From Deinandra increscens subsp. villosa (Eukaryota; Streptophyta; Magnoliopsida; Asterales; Asteraceae), in NCBI GenBank assembly GCA_039602395.1, contig JBCNJP010000017.1, forward strand, positions 6,156,738 through 6,220,737: a stretch of 64,000 bases of DNA. The letters run 5' to 3'. Within the stretch, counting starts at the first letter, position 1. Every line of letters starts with the position of its first letter. Shown in pieces: positions 11,975 to 21,101 of the stretch. The translations under genes were made by a program, and so were the position numbers. The notes beneath the pieces were generated by a model that was not told where the DNA came from, did not search any database, and saw only the letters and a program-made list of their open reading frames with translations.

Positions 11975-12437
11975 TATATAAAATATTATTGAAATGGTTC
12001 AGAAGTTTTACCACAGTGGGTCTTTGGTCAGTGTGTTTCCTCTGTGATGGATGTGAAATATAGAGAACCCTGGTTACTCGCACAAACTGTGGTCGCAACG
12101 TGTCATGAGTAAAATCGTTTGCCATGATAATACCCCCGGGTAACCAGTGTTTGTAGTTCAGAAAAAATATCTTAGGCTTTTTGTAATGGGTTCAGTGCAC
12201 CTTTTTAACTTCATATTTTTCCAGTCACTTTATCGCCATATCATCACCTTTTTTTAACGCCCACATCATCATCTTTTACTTTAACATTTTACCATTTCAT
12301 ACCTTCACCACACTATCGTTTATTTTTTAATAATTATTTTATTTAAAAGGCAAAAAAGAGAAAGCGTGTAAAAAAAGAGATAGGAGGGAAGAAGAGATAG
12401 AAAGAGGGGAGACATCTATACAATACTATAGTATGTA
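11975..12437. other. Spacer between two Helitron 3' ends, no gene seen
   Basis: About 460 bp bounded on both sides by CTAG Helitron 3' termini pointing toward each other. The right part (12345-12425) is purine-rich (AGAGAAAG, GGAGGGAAGAAG). No open frame or RNA gene is supported. Confidence 0.5.
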
Positions 12438-13779
12438 CTAGGATAGAACCCGTATGTTATACGGGTTGAATCATTAAAAAATATATATAATTGATAATTA
12501 CATATTCTTCTTATTACCGGAATAACCTATTAAATCATATTAAATAAGAGTTAAAGTTACAATCAGTGTTGGGAAAGTCGGGCTAGGCGCCCGCCTAGGC
12601 GCTAGTCGCCGGTTTATAGAGGAAATTTACATTCCTCGGTGAAATTAGGCGTTAGGCGGATTTAGGCGGGGTTAGGCGGTTCTAGGCGGATTTAGGCGGG
12701 GTTAGGCGGTAGTCGGTAGGCGGGTTTAGGCGGGGTTAGGCGGTTCTAGGCGGATTTGGCGGGGTTAGGCGGTTCTAGGCGGATTTTAGGGAATATATTT
12801 ATTAATTTTTTGAAATATATATATATAAATCTTAAAAATTTCTAAAAATTTCAAAACCGACTAATTCCGATTAATCCCGATTAATCCCTAGGCTCTACCC
12901 GACCGCCTAGCTACCGCCTAGCGCTTTCTACAACCATGGTTACAATTCATAATATGGTAGTGTTGACTTACCAACAATATTTAGAGTCCATGTCTCTACT
13001 TGTATATTTGAAAAATGCAACCATACAAAAATGATTGTTAAAAAAAATAATCTGACCCAGAATAGTAACTAACATTAATTTATGATTAAACAAACTTAAG
13101 ACTTTAAGCCTTTGTAGAAAATTAGGTGAGTATAAAGTTTGATCAAGATTATAATGAACACATATAAAATCTAAATTATAATCAATATTATAATGTTATA
13201 TCAATAAAAAAATGTCATTTTGATATACATTAGGAAACTTACAATCGAATTAGTCATTGTGTTTAAAATTCTCAAATTGGATGAACATTGATAATTTGAT
13301 ATAGTAAAAAAATATTTAATATTGGATCTTATAAACACGATTTTTGTCGTTTGTGAATTTCTTTATAAAAAGTATCATCTACAATGTTGATTGAATCTGT
13401 AAAATAATATTAGGTATTTAATTATTAAAATATTAAATATGATTTGCTCAACTATATTTGAAAACACACTAAATAAGTTTTTATTAGTATTTTATAAGTT
13501 TTTATATATATTTATTAAAATAATAATAATATAGTTTATAAAAAATAATTTTAAATAAAAATAAGATGAAAATTAATATATGGTCGTCATAGTTTCATAA
13601 TATAAATAAATACAAATATATCATGATTAATTATAAAATAGGATATATTTTTCAATAAAAAAGAATTAATTAAGAAGTAGTTTTGGGTAAAAAGTAGTTT
13701 TGGGAGGGAAAACTTTTGTGAGAATGAATATAGTGTTGACATGTGTCAACATTTGTAATCATTTATTAAAGTAGGAAGA
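12438..13779 (-). mobile_element. Non-autonomous Helitron, minus strand
   Basis: Same family as the element at 10059-11974. On the minus strand it starts TCTTCCTACTTTAATAAATG (13779) and ends with the hairpin ACCCGT...ACGGGT plus CTAG at 12438. The flanking bases are A (12437) and T (13780), the A/T target expected for Helitron insertion. The internal sequence is AT-rich and non-coding, and it is interrupted by the hAT MITE at 12564-12938. Confidence 0.72.
12564..12938. mobile_element. hAT-type MITE (375 bp) nested in Helitron
   Basis: The element is flanked by a perfect 8-bp target duplication GTTACAAT (12556-12563 and 12939-12946). Ends are CAGTGTTGGGAAAG and, reverse-complemented, CATGGTTGTAGAAAG, an imperfect hAT-like inverted repeat. 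The interior carries many TAGGCGG motifs in an irregular tandem array of roughly 30-bp units (about 12640-12790), mirrored by CCGCCTAG motifs at the right end. Non-coding. Confidence 0.85.
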
Positions 13780-13905
13780 TGATGAGTACAAGAAAATAAT
13801 AATTCTTAGAATATATGGTACGATCCTTTAAAATTTATTAAAGTAGGAAGATGATGAGTACAAGAAAATAATAATTCTTAGAATATATGGTACGATCCTT
13901 TAAAA
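13762..13905. repeat. Exact 72-bp tandem duplication across a Helitron edge
   Basis: 13762-13833 is repeated at 13834-13905. The unit contains the last 18 bp of the Helitron 5' terminus plus about 54 bp of flank, so the duplication happened after the Helitron landed. Confidence 0.9.
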
Positions 13906-14658
13906 CTTAACGATTGGTTAATAATCTTATAGATTAATATGTAATCAATGGTGATATAGAAAAAAGTTAATTAAAACATTACCGTGATCAATTACTTTTA
14001 TTTTTAAATTATCTTTCGTGCTTTTTTTGTGTTTTTAATGGTTATTTTCGTAACAACATAGGTTTCTTTTAGATTCCGAACATAGTCTTTAGATATAATT
14101 TTTTTGCAAAATAATATCCATCAGTTTTTTCTCTAGAAACTTGAATCAAACTCTCTTACTAGGGCGTCGGGTATACCTCCACTAAACACAGTTATGGGTC
14201 TACATGGCATCCACCCACGTAGAACCCACAACATGCACACTAACCCCCTCCTAAAATTTTCACTTTGTGGCTTTCCTATGCTAAAAGTTCCACCTACGCT
14301 AAAATACAGATGAGTCCAGTCACTATCTGCATGAAAAATCCATACAATCAAACCCACATAGATACACCCTATACTCCTCTAGTCGAAGTGTGGAAAATTT
14401 AAGGGTAGAGAAGTCATATCATCATTAAACCATCCTTCAATTCGGCTATTCCACTCTATGTTACCTGGTTTTGAGGGAGGGGGCCAACTATGATAAGATG
14501 TGATCGTCATATATGACTCCATCAACACTTGTAAAGGAGCCATGTGACAAGGGTTTTTTTTTATATTTTATTTATTTATTGTTTAATTATTTCTCATGTT
14601 ATGTGATACCAAGATAGAAACTTCAAAATAACCTATTTATATAAGTTGAAAAAGATAT
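13906..14658. other. Intergenic, no gene seen
   Basis: No recognisable gene. A 74-codon open frame on the minus strand (14133-14357) lies in a slightly GC-richer patch but shows no domain. It is more likely part of an unclassified repeat. Confidence 0.5.
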
Positions 14659-14661
14659 TTA

Positions 14662-14856
14662 GGGGTTGTTTGATTTGGTGTTGATCTGGTCAAAACCACT
14701 GGTCTGTTCAGAGGTTTTTGCAGTCAGACCGTTTGATTTTGTACTAGATCGAGTCATTTGGCTGACCCATGATTAAAAATTGACTGACCTAGTCCAGACT
14801 TTCTGAAATTACTGACCGAGTTCTTATGGCTATGGCGACTGAAAACAAACATGCCC
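14662..14856. mobile_element. Tourist-like (PIF/Harbinger) MITE, 195 bp
   Basis: Flanked by TTA on both sides (14659-14661 and 14857-14859). The left end is GGGGTTGTTTG and the right end, reverse-complemented, GGGCATGTTTG, an imperfect inverted repeat typical of PIF/Harbinger MITEs. Non-coding. Confidence 0.65.
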
Positions 14857-15570
14857 TTAATATAAAGTAAAAATTGATACTTTTTATTGAAGAAAATATA
14901 TTTTTTTTCTTTTAAACATATTATAATAAATCTCTCTATATATATAAAATAAAATTTTCAGTTTGATAATAGTGGTTGATGATGAATATTGTTATATTTT
15001 CAAAAAGAGGGTCCATAGCCGGTGGGTTTCAAATCAAATATGTTTTGTCATTCTTTAGTACATCACTTTCATTTATACTAATCAAATTGGAAAATCAATT
15101 TATATCCTTTTCTCTTTCTGTATCACTGTCTCTCTATATCTCTATTTAATTAATTAATGTTTCCCTTTTTCTAAAAACAAAGTAAGGAAATGACATATTT
15201 ATCCCCAAGTGACTTTAAAGAGAGAGACAAGGATGAAAACATGGAATCAATTGGTAGAAGAGAATCAGAGATCATTCAAAAACACTGATAAAAAGGATGC
15301 AAAATCCAAATGATAAAACGGGGAATAAGGCCATTACATGTGACACGAATCTTATATACATATATATGTATATATGTATATATGTATGTGTATACATATA
15401 GCGGTGAGATTCCCTTAAAACATTGCTTTGTCTAAAAGATTATAAAAGCACCAATCCTCTACAAAACCAGGAATCATTTTTTATACTGGGTTTGTATTTT
15501 TTATACTGGATTTATACTTTTTATATTGTATTGAAATTTTTACAGCATTTAGACAAAACACTGTTTTTAT
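14857..15570. other. Intergenic with TA-rich microsatellite
   Basis: AT-rich sequence with a TATATG-type simple repeat at about 15350-15402. No gene is supported. Confidence 0.55.
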
Positions 15571-15730
15571 TGGAATATATTATTATATTAGGGTTATTAG
15601 TATGAGCCCACGGGCCCGGTTAGGCTTTATGGTTCCTTATGAACTCTATATATTGTAAACCTAATCTTCAATAATATTCATCGAGTTAATTCAGTCAATT
15701 CAGTTATTCCAGTTATTCCATAATCTTACA
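15571..15730 (+). repeat. 5' LTR of the TRIM-like element
   Basis: 160 bp, TG...CA ends (TGGAATATATT ... ATCTTACA), very similar to 16756-16897. The differences are a base insertion near the start and a shorter TCAATTCAG-type repeat near the 3' end of the second copy. Confidence 0.8.
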
Positions 15731-16755
15731 TGGTATCACAGCCTAAACGATCCAAACCCTAGTTGCCGACACCGAATTCAAACCCTAGACAGGGCGGTGT
15801 GCCGCCACCGCCGCCGCCGCCGCCCTGTCCTAACTTCATTTTCATGCTTAGTATTCTCTTCTATTTTTTTCTTGTTTTTGTTCGAATAAAACTTTCTTTC
15901 AGGTTCACGATTTTGGTCGATTGATTATCTCAGTCAAAATTTTGGTTTCAAGTTACATGAAAAAAAAAATCGTCAAAAAAAAAAAAAGAATCAAAGGAAT
16001 TGTCTTTGATTTGTTCCAAGTCAGTCTGTGTGCCACTTCTTTATTTCTCATAATTATGTTCGAAATAATTGTTTGTTTCATATTCTTCACTTTTCAATGT
16101 TAACATTGATCGATCGTTCATTCGTCGGTAATTGATAAATCAATTGTCTTGAGTTCCTTACTAGCCATAGTCATGCCGACCACGGTTCACGGCCAATCCA
16201 GTCCAAGCACGGTTTAGTTGAAACTTTCTTTTCTTTTTCTTTTTTCCCTTTTCCTTTTTGATCTTCGGATCTCATATCTCGATCTACGGATTCAAGAGAC
16301 CGTCGTTTGACCATGGTCACCGGTCTTACTTTTTTTTCCTTTTAGATCTACAGTTATAATCTCTTGACCTACGGGTCAAAGACGCTGCTTGACAGCCTCG
16401 ACACACCGGCGCATGACCACGGTCACCGGTTGTCGATTTGTTTTATTTCATTTTTCTTTTCTCAACATCCCCTTTCCCTCTTCTACCCCATCATCGCCGA
16501 CTAAGATAAACCGATGCTTGATTGAGATTTAGCCGATCATTATTTATTTTTCAGGAACAAAGACCAAACATGGGGTTGCAGACTACAAATTCTATTTTAA
16601 AGATCATAGATTTTTGACAGGAATTTTAGACTTACGAGTGGAAGACTGAGATTGAAGCTATTTTATCTTATTGCACTTGTTTCTAGTTTTTTTAGTGTGT
16701 TTTGTTTTTCAGTCTGAGCTTCCTTTATTTTTCCGCTCCGACTGCGGGGGAGTAT

Positions 16756-16897
16756 TGGAAATATATTATTATATTAGGGTTATTAGTATGAGCCCACGGG
16801 CCCGGTTAGGCTTTATGGTTCCTTATGAACTCTATATATTGTAAACCTAATCTTCAATAATATTCATCGAGTTAATTCAGTCATTCATAATTTTACA
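16756..16897 (+). repeat. 3' (internal) LTR of the TRIM-like element
   Basis: 142 bp, TGGAAATATATT ... ATTTTACA. It is followed directly by a primer-binding-site motif, so it acts as both the 3' LTR of one unit and the 5' LTR of a second, truncated unit. Confidence 0.75.
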
Positions 16898-17159
16898 TGG
16901 TATCCAGAGCCTAAACGATCCAAAATCACTAGCCGTCGCCACCGAGTTCAAACCCTAGACAGGGCGGCGTGCAACCTAATCTTCAATAATATATTCCAAT
17001 AGTTTTTATATGATCATATCCATATATTTTTATATATTACAAATGGTTTAGAAAAAACGTTCACATGTCAAAAATTGTGTTTTGAATATTGATAAGGGGA
17101 ATGGTTTACAAATGTGCATCTTAAAAGAACATTTGGCTGAAAATATGCATTGACATGCA

Positions 17160-17256
17160 ATGTAGACATGAACCTATATTCAAAAGATGAAATTTCACCT
17201 GTACCATCAATAGGTTTAGCCAAGGCGTTTATAACACGGCCCAAATAATCCATATA
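17160..17256 (-). pseudogene. atpA: Plastid atpA fragment in the nucleus (NUPT)
   Basis: On the minus strand the translation reads YLGRVINALAKPIDGTGEIS, which is the conserved nucleotide-binding-domain entry segment of the chloroplast ATP synthase alpha subunit (plastid proteins have GRGEIS at the end). It breaks down soon after. Mitochondrial atp1 differs here (GRVVDALG), so plastid origin is favoured. Only about 30 codons are recognisable, there is no start, and flanking DNA is ordinary nuclear AT-rich sequence. It is an old, diverged organelle insertion without function. Confidence 0.72.
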
Positions 17257-17259
17257 TGA

Positions 17260-18092
17260 CAAAGAAAATATAATTTAACACTTCGACTTTTACATACTAC
17301 ATGACTTTACATGCATATGTGCATATGTTCATGTGGGTAGAAAAATAGTCACATGAGTTTGTTACACAAAAAATTCAAGATAAATGAGAAAGAAAACAAA
17401 AGATAACGATTTGAGTTTATTTTGTGGTTCAACTGAGAGCTCACTTGTATGTTTGCATGTTTGTACGCTTACCGGTTAAGAACCTCATGAACATTAGTAT
17501 GAAGTTATATGACAGTTATGAGACGTGAAATACACACTTTTACATGATTGTGTTCACCTATGATACTTAGAAGTTCGTGTTAGTTATGTGATTCTTACCA
17601 AGTCAACTTAGGTGTTCTCTCTAAGACAGCCTAGAGAGATAGTTAACACATAAAACTTAGTAAATTACTATATTTTTAAAAGTTGATCTTGTGTTGGTCA
17701 GTTGGTGGTCAGCTTTGACAGTTTCACTAAGTTAGCGTTCGACAGTTTTTACCAAGTCCTCTAAGAAGTTAGTTGGCATTATAAATTGACTATCTGAGTT
17801 GCCCTTCTAGAAACTGACCTCTTAAACTACTTTAAGTGACAACCAAAATGCTAAGAACAATTAGACATTTAGACTCAAAAGGTTGAGGTAGGAAAAATTA
17901 TGAAAATAGACATTTTGGGCGTTGAATATATCAAAATATACTTGTTTTTTTAGCCGGTGAATCGGTCTATAGATGTTGACTAGACAATCAAAAGATCACA
18001 CATACCCCTCCGCTCGCTAAGTTGCCATACAAACTCATAAAAAACACGTGGGCCTAGGTTTCAACAACTAGAAAAGCAACACATTTTAAACT
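17260..18092. other. Intergenic, no gene seen
   Basis: AT-rich sequence without a supported gene. It may hold more of the degraded plastid insertion, but I could not recognise it. Confidence 0.45.
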
Positions 18093-18095
18093 TTA

Positions 18096-18726
18096 GGTAG
18101 TCTTTGGTATGCAGGAATTGATGGAATGGAATGAGTCATTACATCGGAACGAAAAATAACATGTGTGGTGGCACATTGGAATGGAATCTGACAATTACAC
18201 AAGGAATGTGATTCCTTCAATTTTTAAAGATTTTCATTCCATAGAGGATGAGTGTTTTTTTATTCCTTTCAGGGAATGGAATGAAAGTTTTTTTTTTCCT
18301 ATTTGATTTCTTCTTCAAAATTTTATGAAGAAAAAGTAAAAAAATATAAAAATAAACAAAAAAATAAAAATATTAAAAAATGAAAGAAATATTAATAAAA
18401 TAAGTATAAAATAAAATTGAAACAATAAATAAAAATAATGAAGATAAAATTAAATTAGAAAACAGAAAAAAATTTAATAAATGAAAATTTGAAAATTTTA
18501 AATATAAAAAATATATATTAATTTTAAATGGTAATATTAGTAAATTATATTCGATTACTCGCTTCTACTAACCATCAAAAATATGAAACAATGATTTATT
18601 TCATTCCCAAATACTAGCCAAACAGAACGTTGGAATGATAATGATCCATTTTATTCCTTTGACCATTCCATTTCCTAGCCTATTTCATTCTCTCGCTCAT
18701 TCTATTACCTCATACCAAACAGACCC
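18096..18726. mobile_element. Tourist-like (PIF/Harbinger) MITE, 631 bp
   Basis: TTA at both edges (18093-18095, 18727-18729). The left end GGTAGTCTTTGGTATG and the right end reverse-complemented, GGGTCTGTTTGGTATG, form an inverted repeat that continues with GGAATGGAATGA-like sequence. The interior is very A-rich and non-coding. Confidence 0.7.
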
Positions 18727-18947
18727 TTAAAACGACACTTAAACCTTCAAGATCATCGGGTAAGCCTTCAAAATAACCAACTAAGCCCTCAAAAACTAAA
18801 ACCTTAGCATATCACAAGTTAAAGTGTAATCTAAGATTAGCTTCCTCCTTTTGGTTAGCCTACGCTTTAACACCTTCGGATTGGTTTCATGGCTGGCTTA
18901 GCCGACAACTATAGGCGATGCCTATATGTCCGTCGGCTTAAATTCAA

Positions 18948-19720
18948 GGGGTTTTTATATATATCCCCTTACTAAGGTGTTTTATTACATATTTACCAAT
19001 CATAAACTTTAATTACATATATCCCCTTCTCCTTGAAATTACCCATATACCCTTCTTTATTTTAGAAAAAAATAGAAATTTTATTTAACATAGAAGATTA
19101 ACTACAAATTGTGTCTATTTTTTTTCGTTCTTCAACAACAGCATACGGGTTCTGTCAATTTAAAGTTTTATGTTTGGTTCCAATTTTTGGTTGGAGTTTT
19201 TTTTCTTCAGTAGGCTCTAATAAAGTTTTATGTTTGATTGGAATTGAATATAGGTTCTAAATTTTGAGACAGTAGATTTTTGGTTCTATATATGAACATG
19301 GGGAACAACATTCATATTTCGATATGTATTTTGATATGTACTTGTTTAAGACGTTGTGAATTTTTGACACTTCGTATTTCGATATGTATTTGTTTAAGAT
19401 GCTTGTTAATTATGGGTGATATGTAAATACATAATATAAGAGGTGATATTAGTAGGTGGAATATGTAAATATGTAATATAGAAGGTGAAATATGTGTTTT
19501 TTTTTTAACTTTTTTAGATTGATATGTAATTAATGATATTGGAAGGAAAAATATGTAAATACTCATTAAGGGTATAATAGTCATTTAATAAGTTTTTTTT
19601 AAATGAATTGGGTAAATATGTAATATATATGGTTTAGGAGGGGGATATATGTAATTAAGGTTTAGCCTTGGGTATATATGTAATAAAATGACTTATTAAG
19701 GGTATATTTGTAAATGCCCC
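18948..19720. mobile_element. Mutator-like MITE (773 bp) with 9-bp TSD
   Basis: A perfect 9-bp direct repeat TAAATTCAA (18939-18947 and 19721-19729) flanks the element. The left end GGGGTTTTTATATATATCCC and the right end reverse-complemented GGGGCATTTACAAATATACC match imperfectly over about 30 bp. A 9-bp duplication is the hallmark of Mutator-like elements. A 90-codon minus-strand open frame (19312-19584) is low-complexity and not a credible gene. Confidence 0.7.
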
Positions 19721-20098
19721 TAAATTCAACTTCTATTTTGGTAAAGTCAACAATCAAAATGTCTATTTTCGTATTTTCCCTTGGTATAATCTGAAAAATC
19801 GTTCAAGAGGTTAAGGTTTTTATAATTTAAGAAATCGACTCGCAAAGTTATGGTTTTCGAAATGCTAACAGATGTTTCATGAATACTTGAATGATTTGGG
19901 ACCAAAATTTCTAACAAGATAAAGTTAATTACATCCCACAAATCACTCTTTCCTTTTAAATCAAAGACTCAAAGACAGTTGGTTTTACTACATGCAAGCT
20001 TTCTGAAAATCCTCATCACATGTGGGCTACAAATAGTTAGTTATATACTAATCTCAGTCACACCAAAGAATCAGAATTTTAGATCTTAGGGAGGAGGG

Positions 20099-20752
20099 AG
20101 TGGTAGAATTTTGTAAATTATGAAGATTGGTATTAACCAATAGGAGTGTGCCACACGGGAGAGAGAAAGAAATAAAATTTTGAAGGATTTTGGGAGAGAG
20201 TGGTGAGGATTATGAAGAATTGTAGGTTAATATATTTTAATGTTTTGAGTTATTTTATTTTGTAATTAACTTTAATTCACTATATTTATTTAAAAAAAAA
20301 ACTACTAGATTTATTTTTAAAAACACCACATTTATTTTAATTCACTATATTTATTTGAAATGGTCAAGCACTTTAGCCCAAAGTTTATCCGCCGTTGAGT
20401 GATGAATAACCTTCTCATCGAACACGTGGTAGAATGCGCGAGCCAAAGCGACCTCCTCGTTGGTAGTCTAAGCCATTTTGAAGTTTTTGAGTGTGAAAGA
20501 AATTATATTTGGTATAGAAGAGAATGAAGAAGTTTATAAAAAATGGTGAAATTGTGTGTGAAGGTGGTAGGTTTACATAAAATGTAAAGGATTTTTTTTT
20601 ATTAAGGTGGTGGGTCCACCTCAAACAAAACAAAGTTTCTCGGCAAAAAGTAGTTTCAAATGGAAGTTTTCGCCGAAGAATTTTGAGTGGCGGCGGTGTT
20701 GCCTAGAAAGTTTCCGGCGCCGTGGCTTTTTTGCCGCCCACTCCGTCCTGCC
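20099..20752 (-). mobile_element. PIF/Harbinger-type non-autonomous element with Myb-like ORF remnant
   Basis: Present only in copy 1 of the duplicated locus. TTA flanks both sides (20096-20098, 20753-20755). Ends GGGAGGAGGGAGTGG and, reverse-complemented, GGCAGGACGGAGTGG match at 13 of 15 positions. On the minus strand near 20370-20470 a frame reads MA*TTNEEVALARAF followed by YHVFDEKV, resembling the N-terminus of the Myb/SANT-like second protein that accompanies Harbinger transposases, with a stop where such proteins usually have Trp. It is therefore a deletion derivative of a larger Harbinger element. In copy 2 the site is empty. Confidence 0.72.
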
Positions 20753-20755
20753 TTA

Positions 20756-21101
20756 CTCCCTTCTCAATGGAACTATATCTCTGGATTATTACCAGATTTG
20801 TGATCTCTCTCTCATTATACCATATATAAGGTTAGATGCAAGTTTCACAAAATTGTCAAAATTGTTAAGTAACAAACCAAGAAATGGGAGTTGAGTATAG
20901 ACCCTTTTGTGATTTTGTAGTGGTCTTCATGAAACCTGGTGGTTCTGGTTGTCTCCAACCAGAACCGCTAAGAAACTGGAATCGGTTAGGGTCAAAACTG
21001 GCCAGCGGTTTGTTGAGTTCACAAACAACTTCTAACATTTATTTTGGTGTAATAAACATTTAACACTGTATGTGTGTTACATGAAGATAATCGTACACGG
21101 T
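20756..21101 (-). other. 3' flank / probable 3' UTR of transporter copy 1
   Basis: Directly downstream of the stop codon on the minus strand and nearly identical to 46336-46681. No other gene is seen. Likely 3' UTR and terminator region. Confidence 0.55.

Larger units (their letters stand above)
15571..17001 (+). mobile_element. TRIM-like small LTR retroelement, partly tandem
   Basis: Two short LTRs (15571-15730 and 16756-16897) flank about 1 kb of non-coding DNA. The first LTR is followed by TGGTATCACAGCC, close to the initiator-tRNA-Met primer site used by copia elements, and the second LTR is preceded by a purine tract (GCGGGGGAGTAT). After the second LTR the primer-site region starts again (16898, TGGTATCCAGAGCC) for about 75 bp, then a piece of LTR follows (16973-17000). 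The whole block starts TGGAATATATTATT and ends with its reverse complement, and GTTTTTAT occurs at both flanks (15563-15570, 17002-17009). No protein is encoded. Confidence 0.65.

Noticed and set aside
12640..12790. Regular TAGGCGG repeats resembling a CRISPR-like array
   Set aside because: Plant nuclear context, no unique spacers, and the block sits inside a hAT MITE with a perfect target duplication.
14133..14357. 74-codon minus-strand frame
   Set aside because: No domain, atypical composition for a plant gene, and located among MITEs; probably repeat-derived.
20607..20894. 95-codon plus-strand frame beginning in the Harbinger element
   Set aside because: It crosses the transposon end into the 3' flank of the transporter gene and has no similarity I recognise.
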